Assembly (NCBI GenBank): GCA_910592205.1
Contig: CAJVPJ010000542.1
Location: 1 to 22,273 of the forward strand
Direction: 5' to 3'
Length of the DNA stretch: 22,273 nt
Source of the DNA: Paraglomus occultum
Taxonomy: Eukaryota; Glomeromycota; Glomeromycetes; Paraglomerales; Paraglomeraceae
Below are positions 1 to 10,739 of this stretch, piece after piece; positions within the stretch are counted from its first letter, which is position 1; the number at the start of each line of letters is the position of its first letter. The translations under genes and the position numbers were made by a program. Below the pieces are notes generated by a model. That model was not told where the DNA came from and did not search any database. It saw only the letters and a list, made by a program, of their open reading frames with translations.

Positions 1-3000
1 GGGTAAAATCTGGAAAGGACGAAAATGGTGCTACTGACAAAAATAATAACAATCATAATCGGAATAATGGGAATAATGGGAATAATGGGAAAAGCACAAA
101 CGATAAAAAGACATCAAAAGAGAAGACTAGGATACTATACATACAGATGGAATACTGTGAGAAAAAGACATTACACGATGTTATCGAAGAAGGCATTTCC
201 GAAGAAGAAGGATGGAGGTGAGGGCAAAAAACTCGTCATCCGTGTGATATCTGCATAATAATAACATTATCTAAAAATTGCATTAACAGACTATTTCGGC
301 AGATTGTGGAAGGTCTGGTTCACATTCACAGTCAAGTAAGGCTCACGCTAATATGGTTGCACTTTATTTTTATACCATTATGCTTTAAATTCTTATTGAA
401 CCACTTTTTACAATTGTAGGGCATGGTATGTTAGTCGTACACTTTTCAAACGCTCAACTTTTTATATCACAGACAGGCTTACGCATTCTTTTCACTACTC
501 ATTCTGATGCCCGGACGTCTTGCACGTATATGTTTTTATTTACTGAACAACATTTGACAGATCCACCGTGACTTGAAACCGAGTAACATTTTCCTCGACG
601 CCAACGGTGATGTGAAAATCGGTGATTTTGGACTTGCAACCACAAATGCTCCGCTTATAGATATAACGGCACCTCAAGTTCAAAACTACCAGTCTTATGA
701 ATACGCACCAGCACAGGATGAGTCTTTGACTGCTGGCGTTGGCACAGCTCTCTATGTTTCTCCTGAAATCGCCGCCAACTCTCACAACCTTTCTCGTTAC
801 AACGCGAAGGTTGACATATATTCCCTAGGCATTATCTTTTTCGAAATTTGTTATAACTTTTCTACAGAAATGGAAAGAAGAACGACCATTATGGATTTGA
901 GGAGGACAGAAATCGTGTTTCCAAAAGAATTTCCCTGCGAAAAGTTAAAAAATCAGGAAGCAATCATTAGATGGTGTCTACAGCATAATCCAAAAGACAG
1001 ACCAACGAGTATGGAATTGCTGCGATGTGAGTACATGCCGCCGAAGATGGAGGATGAGTACATTCAAGAGAGCGTGAGGACTATTGGTGAGTAAGATGTT
1101 CAGGGGGATTCTCACTCATTTGCGTTCTTCTTATTCACAACCTATTCGTTACTTACTCATTTTCTCACACATTATTCCATCCAATATGTCAACCAGCCAA
1201 CCCGAACAATCCGTATTACCAGAAACTGATGGCAGCGCTTTTTACACAACAAAGTGACAAACACAAGGACTATACCTATGATTATAATTCTGGCCATTCT
1301 GACTTTGCCGCATATAACGAAATAACATATAGCAAAGTTCGAGACCACATGGTCAAAATATTCCGCCGTCATGGAGCCATCGAGTTGAATGCACCGTTAT
1401 TGATGCCAAAGACAGATCTGTACAAAGAGGATAGAGAAGCGGTTTATTTGCTTGACGCAGAAGGCGCAATAATACAACTGCCGTTTGATTTGACTGTACC
1501 GTTTGCCAGATACATTGGAAGACATAATATAACAGACATTAAGAGATACGTGTTTGGGAAAGTATACCGAACGAATCCGGTCGGAGGCCAACCAAGAGTC
1601 TTTGCCGAAGTTGATTTCGATATCGTGCATAGCACCAACACTTGTTCAATGATACCCGAAGCCGAGGTCCTCAAAGTTGTGGATGAAATTATCGAAGAGT
1701 TTCCACTGTCGAATGCGGGTGATTATTGTTTTTATGTCACACATGCAAACATTATAGACGCAATATTTGACTGCTGTCGAGTACCTTGTGATATTAGAAG
1801 AGGGGTTTGCAGCGTTTTAAGCAAGCTTGGAAAAGTATCAACAGGGCAGATTAGAAAGCAGTTGATGGTGGAATACCAATTGCCAAGGAGCATTTGTGAC
1901 GAGTTGGAGCTGTTTGATTTTAGAGGTATGTGGGTGTTTGGCAAAAGCGTTGGTTGTTTGGCGAAAGTGCCGTTTAGGATGAAGAATTAATGGAAATGAG
2001 TTTAATATTATAATGCCAATTTGTTAAAACGGTAACGTTTTGTTCCGCCTGATTGTGTTAACCTTATATAAACCCATTCTCATTAATAGGTGAATTAGAA
2101 ACAGTTTACAAGAAACTCGAAAAGTTGGTCCCCGTAGAGCCAATGAGAACTCGAATAAAAGATGCAGTCCGCGAACTAAAAACGTTATCAGCCTATTTGA
2201 AAGATCTCGGTGTGCATAGACAGCTCGTGTTTGTTCCTTTATTAATGTAAGTAAAGTTATTAAGCTTTCGCGTGTGTGTGCTTCTAGGAGACACTTGCTG
2301 ATTTTTATGCTATACTCTGTCTCACTATCTTGTCATAAATTTGTGACAGTCACAACCATCACTATTACAAAAACGGGATTATTTTTCAAGTGCTTCAAGA
2401 CAACAATAGAAAAGATGAATCCATACTTGCCGCTGGTGGTCGTTACGATTCGCTCATTCAACAATTTCGTTATCCGATTGGATTTGCTGGGGGTTTGACT
2501 GGGAGAAAACAGATTTTCGCGGTTGGAGTAAACATCGCCGTACAAAAGATTATTAATGCTTGTGTGCATCATCAAGCTTGTTTTACCAAAAATTCGGCGG
2601 GGAGAAACGTGGATGAAGAAAAGAGTTATGGCATTTGGATGCCCAAAAAGGTAAGACGAAGGAAGAGAAACGCGTGAGAGATAGTTTGAGGACCCACATG
2701 ATGAAATTTGTCAATATGTTTGCACGAATTCACACATGTTTCTCGCATATTTTCCCCCTTCCCCACATTAGTGTGACATTTATGTAGCTAGCCTTGGCAA
2801 AGTACAACTTGCTGAACGACTTGAAGTCGTTCGAGAACTCTGGTCTCACAACATTAAAGCAGACTTTATGTACGAAGATGGAACATATCTAACACCAGAA
2901 ATGCTGATTCACAATTGTCGACATCAAGGCATCAACTGGATTGCAATCTTGAGGCACAAGTCACAAGATCATTATAACAAATCTGGGAATTCACGCGATA

Positions 3001-3923
3001 GTGGAATTAGCGTAAAGGTGAAGAATGTGTTGAGAAAGACAGAAATCGAAGGTTTGTATGAAACTATGTAATACAGCGATGGTTGATGAGTTGACGTGAG
3101 GCAATTGACAGTTGATTAATTTCTTTTATTTACGTATATTAGTACCCCGATCCGAATTGTGTATGTATTTGAGTTCGGAGATTCAGGATCAGATGAGGAT
3201 TGATCAAGTATCCGGGGCTAGAATGCATAGACATCATTCTATATCGCAGTCAGATCAGCGTAAGTTAACGTTGTCATTTTAGACAGTTTCTTGTCTCTAA
3301 TGAGCGGAGGTTAATAGTCATAATTCCTTTTAGTGTTATCATCAGACTTTATACCAGCGAATCAGTCAACTTCAACTGAATCGTCGGCTCATTATTCGAA
3401 TCTCCCAGTCACTATTGTTTCACTACAATCTAATAAGAAAATGAAGCATAAACAGAAACAATTGCTTATTGATAAAGGTATGGTTAAATGAAGAGACTAG
3501 GGAAATGTTTGAATGACATTAAAAAAGCTAACCCTTTTTTTTTTGTTTTTGTAGCTCATTTGAATATAAATACTATAATAGATGATATCAAGTCTGGCAA
3601 TGTGCCTATTATGGCACTCGATATAAATAAGGAATTACTCAAGAAATTATCTAATTGTTATGTGTTGGAGGATGATTCGTTTAAAAAGGGTAATTATATA
3701 TCGTCCATAATTGAGTTACAAGCATTAGTAATATTCATTTTTAACACCCCCCATTCCATTTATTACACACGTTTTAGTTCTCGATGCAGTGCCAGCCAAT
3801 TATCGCGAATATATGATACAGATAAGGGATGTCTTGAAGAAACATCACAAGCATGGTCACAAACATGTGTGGTTATATTCACACAAGGATGACTATGGAT
3901 TATTATATCAGTTTGAATCATAG
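1..3923 (+). CDS. GCN2: GCN2-type eIF2-alpha kinase, 3' part (5' end outside window)
   Basis: Serine/threonine kinase that senses uncharged tRNA and phosphorylates eIF2-alpha. Exons by GT-AG sites and phase: 1-217, 290-335, 561-1086, 1197-1925, 2090-2246, 2350-2650, 2772-3051, 3143-3259, 3334-3477, 3555-3689, 3778-3923; the joined frame is open for 931 codons from base 3 to TAG. Order: Asn-rich kinase insert, hinge-like ILYIQMEYCEKKTL, catalytic IHRDLKPSNIFLD, DFGLA, GTALYVSPE activation segment, DIYSLGIIFFE, then a histidyl-tRNA-synthetase-like region (PFDLTVPFARY, FGKVYRTNPVGGQPRVFAEV, AAGGRYDSLI), then a C-terminal region ending YGLLYQFES. The last resembles the HisRS anticodon-like and ribosome/dimerisation part of GCN2, but is diverged. 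The N-terminal RWD, pseudokinase and glycine loop must lie before base 1. Kinase plus HisRS-like order is diagnostic of GCN2. Exon junctions are predictions. Confidence 0.94.
63..92 (+). repeat. Asn/Asn/Gly-coding microsatellite in the GCN2 kinase insert
   Basis: A 9-base unit, AATAATGGG, occurs three times in tandem in the GCN2 reading frame and encodes NNG repeats inside an Asn-rich stretch (about bases 36-90). GCN2 kinases normally carry a long variable insert between N-lobe strands, and this sits at that place, just before the hinge. It is probably length-polymorphic. Confidence 0.8.
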
Positions 3924-6084
3924 TTAACAGCGGACAATTGGGGTTAATAATTTGGGTGGTGAGATCATGTATATTGTATTTGTTATAGTCTTTTTTTTTT
4001 TAATGTATCAGACAGCACGGGTTTTTTATTTGTAAATTTTCATCGAATAACTCGAGGCGCGTCTCCTGCGGAAATGGCCTTGGCCAATTCCGTTTTGGAG
4101 AATACCCTTGCCTTTAAAACTCATAATCGAAGAGTAATAAATAAATTACAAACCTGGCAAATTAAATTATCACAGATCACTTGTAATTCGTTGTCGTTCT
4201 CGATTACATGCATACATTTATGACGTCACCGGAAATGTTTGCTTTGTTGAAGACTGTTGTACAAACGTCGTTATATCGGCCTATACTTGTTTCAATTTGG
4301 CGAACAATACATATGAATTCTTGCTCTATTAATGGTCTAATTTTTACATTGCCCCTTCTCTAGTTACGCCAACTTTTTTTTTTCAGAAATCGCGTCGTGT
4401 AAAAAGACTCAATTTTGGCATGTATCAATATGTACCAATTGGCAACACTGAGTATATTGCGTCATGTGAAAATGCCAAGATAATTAGTCACAAGAAGCAC
4501 GGATCGACTGTGTTGCAGATTTGCCAAGGATTATTAATTTGGGGAAGAGAAAAAAAAAAATGATTAAAATCCATCCTCACCTATTAACCCCGTCCATTAA
4601 AAATCACCTTTTAGGTCTGGATCATCTGCGAAAACTAAGTGACAATGCTATGCATCTAGCAACATTAGTATTAGCAACTTGTATTCTTTCCGTAAAACAA
4701 ATCAACGATCGAGACTCACTATGTTATTCCCCTTGTATCAGTATACACAAACACAACCTAGATCGTTTATTGACAAGTAAATTCACCAATGAAGGGTGAA
4801 TTATCCAAGAGACGGAAAATTCCATATTTTGATTCCGTCACGGATTATTATCAACTCGTGAGTCGAAACACAAGATAACAATCTTTACGCTTAATACCAC
4901 CTATTATTAATCATAATGCACCCGAGTTATTTTTAAATAAGGTTTGTAGATCACAATAAAAGGAGAAATAACAAGGGCAGAAACCATTCGTCATAAGCAA
5001 AAAGATGCGACGTTACAGAACGACCTGATTCAAAAATCGCCTAATCTCACACGCCCTGCATTTGACAACAAGGACCATTCGTCAGTAAATCAATTCATAT
5101 TTGACATCATATTATAATTAGGCAGGCAGGAGATTTACTGCTAGCTGCATTTATATTTAAAAATTATTGGTACTTCATATCCTGTGCCCTTTGCTTATTT
5201 CGTCTACCATATATGGTCTTTGACCACCCGAATAAATCTTCATTGATGCAGGTACGACGCAGGCAAGCTTTCCTTTGTAAAGTCGAAACTAGAGTTTCTA
5301 GAGACATCCAACGATTAATGATCTTGGTCGTCGACATACGCAAGCTTGTTAATGGGTGTGGGTGTCCAGGTCCTGATTCATACTCGCCGAAACTAACCTT
5401 TATCGTCATCTGAGAAGGAATGAACGTATCCTGCACAATTAACAATGGAAGAGGGAGGTAATGTTTATTTCGTTGAACCAATCAAATGAGCGCCGAATAA
5501 ATTGCTTAAAATAAATAATCAATCATTGGTGTTTTTTGTGTCATGTAATGGTATGCATCTCAAGGGAAGATCGTTATCCATTTAGTTATAATGCGACATT
5601 GTTTAGTTCTTTACAATGGAGCTTGCCGTAATAATCATAACATAAAACGTTTGGTTCTATGTACTAATATTAAACATCATTCTTTCACTTCATTTGTCCG
5701 CGTTATTTTGAATTGGTTAAATTGCGGCAATATAACCAGACCGTTGACTTGGCTGTTTATACCAAAGCGGATGATAACGTCGAGAGAGAAATTAAATCGA
5801 CCTTTACGCTTCCGCTTTTAACACAGATGGAAGGAGATGAGAATGATAATAGCCGCATTCGCCCAATGGTAAGTCATTGCGATAGAACGCATCATACATA
5901 TCTCTTTCTTGTTACATGCAAGCTTATGCGTGTTTAAATGTTGCGCAACAGGCATCACGAACAATGTAAACATCATACGGTTGACAAATTGATTCGACCT
6001 CTAAAGACAACATCCCCAAATCATCATAATCGGTACGCCATATCGCAGTCACCCATAGCTGCTGTGTTTGTAAAATAAATCAAT
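3924..6084. other. 2.2 kb with protein-like open segments, no gene resolved
   Basis: Between GCN2 and the HMG gene I find no recognisable family. Several plus-strand stretches are open and protein-like. One is 4003-4220 (includes SPAEMALANSVLENTLAF). Another is 4387-4563, directly after a T-rich TTTCAG acceptor (includes NFGMYQYVPIGNTEYIAS). A third is 4616-4799 after a TTTTAG acceptor (includes LSDNAMHLATLVLATCIL). The fourth is about 5707-5870, ending at a good GTAAGT donor (includes YNQTVDLAVYTKADD). Phases do not join cleanly: no donor I can find fits between the first two. The stretch may hold one decayed or fast-evolving gene or several fragments. A minus-strand ORF at 5164-5481 (105 codons) is also open, with no recognised motif. 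Confidence 0.3.
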
Positions 6085-6090
6085 TATAAA
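6085..6090 (+). promoter_or_regulatory. possible TATA box of the HMG gene
   Basis: TATAAA lies about 32 bases before the ATG at 6122, in an A-rich leader. Position and sequence suit a core promoter with a very short 5' leader, but in AT-rich DNA such a match can occur by chance. Confidence 0.3.
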
Positions 6091-6121
6091 TACCAAGTCT
6101 TCCTGGTGAAAGAAAAAAATA

Positions 6122-7378
6122 ATGGCTTACGTTCGGATAAAGCCACCCAGAACGTGTTCTTCCAACGACCCGTCTTCTGTAACGACTCCATACACATCTA
6201 CGGTGCTTACTGCCGCCGAACATAATCTTGTACGGCACCCGCCTTATCATCACAATGTCCCTCTCAATACACTCTTGGATTGTCGTACCCGAAAAAAGTC
6301 TCCTCCCCGCGCAAAAAATTTATGGCTTATTTTCCGAATAGCTTTCGCAAGCAATCTGCGTGCCAAATTCCCCGGGAAATCCTACGATCTTAAAGAAATA
6401 TCAAAGATGGCTAGTGAAGACTGGAAACGTCAGCCCTTTACGGTAAAGCGCTATTTTAACGCACTTTCCAAGTTGGCTTTGCAGCGCCATAAAACTGTAC
6501 ATCCCGAATATACTTACAAACCGAGAGGGAGAAGACAGAAAAAGAAATCCCAATTATTGTTTATCGAGGTAAACGAAGATAAGATCATGACGCGTAGGAG
6601 CTATAATAAGAACGCAAACCGAAAGCAAGAGAACAGAACAGACGATTGTGGAGAAGTTTGCGATGGGGAGGTTGAGAACGAGTGCGGGAATGTGCATGAC
6701 GATATCGGTGAGCAATATCAATCAGAGACGAGTCAAGCTGTTGCTGAGCAATATCCCGTAAATCAGATTATATCTCAGTCAATGAATGATGTTATCTCTG
6801 AGACTTGTCAGACGGTCGATCAGGTCATTCCCGAGGAGTCGTACCAGACAGAGGATCAGGTCATCTCTGGGTCATATCCGCCAGTAGATCAGGGCATTTC
6901 TGGGTCGTATCAGCCAACAAGTCAATCGGTCGTTGAATGGGATCAGCTAATATTTCCAATGAGCTACATTATCGCCGAGCAGTCTCCTTTGAATCAATAT
7001 CCAACTGAACAATATCCAGCAAATCAGGTTATTATCGAACACCATACGGTGAATCATGATCTCGCTTGGCAGTATCAGTCAGACATGAATCAAATTATGG
7101 CTGGTCGGCATCGGTCGCCGATTGATCAGACTGTGCTTGAACAATATCTACTGGATCAGGTTATCGATGATCAATATCCGCTGGACAATCTTATACTTGA
7201 GCAGGTAATAGCTGAGCAGTATCAGAAACAACCCATTACGGAACAATATCTGCTTGATCAGGATGAGTTTATACTGAGGCAGTATCCTGTGGATCAGGAT
7301 AATTGCATGAATTACATACCGAGGGATCAATTAGGTCAGGTGATCTATCCGTTACATAATTTCAAAAACATGTATTAG
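6122..7378 (+). CDS. MATA_HMG-box protein with Gln-rich repeat tail
   Basis: Putative sequence-specific DNA-binding protein of 418 residues, single exon, ATG after an A-rich leader and TAG at 7376. Residues about 61-134 form an HMG box of the MATA/MAT1-2 type: PRAKNLWLIFR at the start, EISKMASEDW with the core Trp, then VKRYFNALSKLA and HPEYTYKPRGRRQKKKS, whose basic end can serve as a nuclear localisation signal. Residues about 145-190 are polar and acidic. Residues about 195-410 are a degenerate repeat around the motif EQYPxDQVI, rich in Gln, Tyr, Asp and Ile, which may act as an activation or self-association region. MATA_HMG genes are strongly expanded in Glomeromycotina, so this one need not be a mating-type gene. 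No intron signal is needed to keep the frame open. Confidence 0.85.
   Translation: MAYVRIKPPRTCSSNDPSSVTTPYTSTVLTAAEHNLVRHPPYHHNVPLNTLLDCRTRKKSPPRAKNLWLIFRIAFASNLRAKFPGKSYDLKEISKMASEDWKRQPFTVKRYFNALSKLALQRHKTVHPEYTYKPRGRRQKKKSQLLFIEVNEDKIMTRRSYNKNANRKQENRTDDCGEVCDGEVENECGNVHDDIGEQYQSETSQAVAEQYPVNQIISQSMNDVISETCQTVDQVIPEESYQTEDQVISGSYPPVDQGISGSYQPTSQSVVEWDQLIFPMSYIIAEQSPLNQYPTEQYPANQVIIEHHTVNHDLAWQYQSDMNQIMAGRHRSPIDQTVLEQYLLDQVIDDQYPLDNLILEQVIAEQYQKQPITEQYLLDQDEFILRQYPVDQDNCMNYIPRDQLGQVIYPLHNFKNMY
6695..7315 (+). repeat. degenerate coding repeats for EQYPxDQVI-type units
   Basis: Within the HMG gene, units of about 10-15 codons recur, for example AEQYPVNQII, TEDQVISGSYPPVDQGISG, TEQYPANQVII, LEQYLLDQVID, DQYPLDNLILE, TEQYLLDQDEF and RQYPVDQD. 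Units are related but not identical, and every length change keeps the frame, so selection has kept the tail open. Confidence 0.75.
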
Positions 7379-8520
7379 CATAAGTATATATGATTGTAAG
7401 TAGATAAACATTTATGAGCATCTCTATGTAGAAAAAATTATTACGATGCACATTTCTTGTCAAATAAGCCTTATAGGCGCTTTTATATCATACATAGTCT
7501 TCAAACACACTTTTGTAATTAAGCATATAAATTCGTGATGTTATCCATCAGCCGGCAAATTTTACGATAAACAGGTTGTAAAGGTAAAGACAAAAATAAA
7601 GAAAAAGATTTTTCATAAACGTAATATATATGAAGTGTGGGATATTAATATAGTTGATATAGGTCATTTCAGAATTTCAAAGCTATAATTACAGATTTTA
7701 ATGGTCTTGCTTGATTAGATTGTCCCCATTCACAGTATAGCATAAGCATATTCAGTAACGCGAGGCGGGCGCTTGTTTATTCATAATGTTCCTTATTTGG
7801 TTCGTTATGAATAGAGAAAGTGATCACAATATACTGTGTGCAACTAACCAAGTTTGTGACGCCTTTGCATTTAATATCCTATGGTTCACCGTTGCAAATA
7901 ATCGATATTTTTATTTTGTAGAAATTTATGTGGAATTAGAATGTCAACCTGTTATAAAGTATTAGTTAGTTTGTTTGTTTTTTTTTTGCTTACCGACTTT
8001 AAATTATGTAAATTTTGTGTTCAAGTATTCTCACGTGTTTAGCAACACTTCAGAATCATGTTACCGCTGAGCAATTTCTAAGCTCTTTGCATCACATTTG
8101 TCTATTACTATTACTAAATTAATAAGCTCTCTTAAATTATTACATGATAAAATTGATATCCTGAATTCCCTTTCGTTAAACAACCCATTTCCCGGATATA
8201 TAAGTTGTTGCTATAATAATAATGGTCAAATTCCGGAACGATTTTGACGCGTATAAAATTTTCTTTATTATATACCGGCTATCGTTAATTAAATTGTAAC
8301 GGCTCGGTCAAAATTTTGCTGGTTACACTTAACGCTATGTAAAATGTAATAATAATAAAATTCCAGAGTTTCCCTCATTGCTTACAGAAAGGAAATTAAA
8401 ATTTGTCTGGTTAAGCCAAAAGGCCTTATAATCAAGTTGCAGAATTATTTGCCTGCAGAAGTACAGTATAATTGGTGACATACTTTATGAAAAAGCATTA
8501 CCACAAAATGATAATTTCTT
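7379..8520. other. 1.1 kb AT-rich gap, no gene seen
   Basis: This gap follows the HMG gene. I see no convincing ORF or family motif on either strand. It contains homopolymer runs and one perfect 9-base inverted repeat (TATTCATAA at 7778-7786 with TTATGAATA at 7805-7813), which is too short and AT-rich to interpret. Confidence 0.5.
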
Positions 8521-8527
8521 ATTCTTG

Positions 8528-8665
8528 TGCCGGTTCGTTCAACAGGGGGACCCCTTCGGGCAAGGAGCGTACCCTCCAACCCCATGGGTTAGTCGGGGCA
8601 AGGTATCTCACTCCTGTCTGGTCGTTGGATCAACATCGGGACCTGTGCCACCCCCCCCCCCCCCC
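8528..8665. repeat. GC-rich island ending in C15, possible repeat fragment
   Basis: About 120 bases with far more G and C than their surroundings (short inverted GGGGACCCC and CAACCCCATGGGTT motifs) end in an uninterrupted run of 15 C at 8651-8665. Flanking DNA is strongly AT-rich. The composition suggests an inserted dispersed repeat or a small structured element. I see no tRNA A/B boxes and no flanking target duplication. An ORF crosses it (8472-8846), but its coding value is doubtful. Confidence 0.35.
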
Positions 8666-8929
8666 ATCAGTTTGCCGCTCATATCCATCGCTTGACTTTT
8701 CAAAATCATATTTTAATCTCTCAATAGGCTCAAACGTATGCTTCTCAAATATCAAGATATTTTATAGTGCAGCCATTTTGTCCAATTGGAATCATGGATT
8801 ATTTACATCATTTATGACATTTAATAGTAATAAGCAGAGTGGATAATCTATGGCACCGAAATACTAATACTGTAGATCTTGCCAAATTAACATCATTGAA
8901 TTAAAGTCGTTGATAAATCATTACAGTTA

Positions 8930-9890
8930 CCAGAAGTTTTGATTCTTTATCATAATGTTGATATCTTACCATACCTTACCTAATACCAAATTTTTGAATC
9001 TCTTTCTAGGATTCAAAGCCCAACCAGCAAAGAGATTAATTCTGATATTATGTATACAATTTTATGGCATATGAAGAATATAATCTCCGGTAAAAATGAA
9101 GAGCCTAGTAAATATGGATGGGGTATCTAATATGACAACCATCCAAACAATTCCGGTATTGCGTTTTTACCAGGTTATGGAAAAAAAATATCTATTCGAT
9201 TTATAATTGGCATGAATGAAACAGGAATGAGTAGTGGGGCATAAAATATAATGATCACCTTAAATCACTCATCGCAGAAACTACTTAACAATTAAGCGCA
9301 AAGGCCTCGAACCCAAAGACATAATAATAAGAGATTACACCAGATTATTATTATGGTATTAAGTAATCATAATCATAACACCCCGCTCCGAGTAGAAATA
9401 AAAGATCGAATCTATGGCCAAAACAAAAAAATCTCATAGGAAGATCAACGGGCCGAGTTGATTACACTATCAAAAATATTTTAATACCCAAGAAGAGAAC
9501 TTATTTGCATTACTGAGGGAAAACAAAGTGATTTGGCTCAAGGATTTATGCGAAATATTATACATGATAACGGATACCACACAAACAAGAGCAAGCGAAA
9601 GTGAAGCTTATTACTATTTGGTGATGAATTTGACTACCTATTACTATACGGTATTGTTAGTACTGGTAAGTAATGAGGGAATATTACTTCGCAAGGTAGT
9701 ACAGCAGCAAACTTATGCCATCAATCTTTGGCTACAGATTGGCATTTTATATTGTATACACCAGAACGGAGTTGCTGTACAAAAGCCAACTACAATGTTC
9801 GGACTTACCGAAGATATTTAAAAGATGGGGCTGTTGAAAGATCAGGTTATCGTAGATGATGTAAGAAGGATATTATATACGTAAATAATC
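8930..9890 (+). pseudogene. decayed nuclease-like gene (PD-(D/E)XK-like, Rhizophagus family)
   Basis: Not visible as one ORF, but colinear fragments in shifting frames read as one protein. In order: LPEVLILYHNVDILPYLT, stop, then SLSRIQSPTSKEINSDIMY and LWHMKNIISGKNEEPSKYGW (one frame, 8932-9130), stop, NHPNNSGIAFLPGYGKKI (about 9138-9195). These are followed by VEIKDRIYGQN (about 9393-9425), GRSTGRVDYTIKNIL (about 9440-9484), RELICITEGKQSDLAQGF (about 9494-9548), DEFDYLLLYGIVSTG (about 9619-9666) and TDWHFILYTPE (about 9737-9769). The D of VDYTIK and the E-x-K of ITEGKQ fit the acidic and E/QxK positions of PD-(D/E)XK nuclease folds; that fold call is inference. I recall similar segment order in abundant hypothetical/Crinkler-like proteins of Rhizophagus. 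At least four frameshifts and several stops mark it as dead. The 3' end abuts the Tc1-like element at 9894. Confidence 0.6.
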
Positions 9891-9893
9891 ATA

Positions 9894-10472
9894 TGCAGTG
9901 TGCAACAAAAGTTTTTCGAATTCTTTATTTATTCGTTACTCAAAAACTAGCGCATAAAAAAAAAGCTCAAAACCTACAGATTTTATTGATACAAAATTAA
10001 CATTTATTCTTTTACCGTTGTTTTCTATCATTAGCTCACATCTCCTTCTCACTGATCCGATACAGTTAATTAGAATGCTGTTCGAAATTCTATCTCTTGA
10101 TTCGCGTGCGGCAACTTTCTTGGGACGACCACTTACTAACTTTCTTGAATGGTCCCATTTTTTATTCAACTTTGTTTAAATTATAATAGATTGTCGACAT
10201 TACGATACCAGTCCTAGAATGTATTTCTTTGCAAAAGTGATTCCATTCGGCCACAAGTGTAATATCATTTTTATTTATTAGAAGACGTTATTGTAAAAGC
10301 ACTTTCTCAACACATGCCAAACACACCATTATTTAATACTTTATTTGTTTACAGTTTAGGGCACGTTGTTTACACGTTTAAAAATATAACGCGCATTGCT
10401 TTTATTTTGGGAAAGTATCAATACTTGAAATACGCGAAAAAAAAAATCAAAAACTTTGTCACACACTGTGCA
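9894..10472. mobile_element. deleted Tc1/mariner-like element with terminal inverted repeats
   Basis: The two ends are inverted copies. The left end, 9894 onward, begins TGCAGTGTGCAACAAAAG followed by TTTTT. The right end, read on the minus strand from 10472, begins TGCACAGTGTGTGACAAAG followed by TTTTT. CAGTGTG..ACAAA ends are typical of Tc1-like elements. The span is about 580 bases, well short of an autonomous Tc1 (about 1.3-1.6 kb), and only the N-terminal part of a transposase can be read inside. A TA precedes the left end (9892-9893), but the matching TA is not directly next to the right end, so the duplication or the exact boundary has decayed. Confidence 0.6.
9936..10280 (-). pseudogene. 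truncated Tc1-like transposase, DNA-binding part
   Basis: On the minus strand, about 10257-10170 reads AEWNHFCKEIHSRTGIVMST then IYYNLNKVE and a stop. After a frameshift, the ORF 10169-9936 continues DHSRKLVSGRPKKVAARESRDR. The pattern, a helix-turn-helix (STIYYNLNKV) followed by a GRP[KR]K linker and an RE.R segment, is that of the paired-like N-terminal domain of Tc1/mariner transposases. The catalytic DDE/D part is missing. It lies inside the inverted repeats and reads toward the left end. Dead by frameshift and truncation. Confidence 0.5.
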
Positions 10473-10739
10473 TTTTTTGTATTTGCACTGTAATAGTAAC
10501 AGAAAAAAGAATCCCCACGTTGGTAAATTTTATTTCTGCATTAATAAACTCGATGCTTTACATCATCGGATGGATCACTTTTTTTTCCTTTTCCCCTTTT
10601 TCGGCACTTTTATGAACTATTCACGAAAACAGCAATCTCAGATTTTCTTGCTTGAGTAACGTCAGAACTTGTAAATTTTACGCACAGAGCTCGACTATAT
10701 CAATAGCGGAAAGAATACTCGCATCTTATAATTTTAATT

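Noticed and set aside
25-258. Small ORF of 77 codons at the window start
   Set aside because: It is out of frame with the GCN2 exon (NNG repeats, then EYCEKKTL) that ends at a GTGAGG donor at 218.
3488-3892. Separate 134-codon gene after GCN2
   Set aside because: Its middle is GCN2 exon 3555-3689, with intron read-through at both ends.
8520-8660. tRNA gene in the GC-rich island (GGTTCG-like segment)
   Set aside because: No matching A box, anticodon arm or acceptor pairing could be found around it.
8472-8846. 124-codon ORF over the GC-rich island
   Set aside because: Its middle is the C15 tract and GC-rich patch, with odd composition and no family motif; chance openness is likely.
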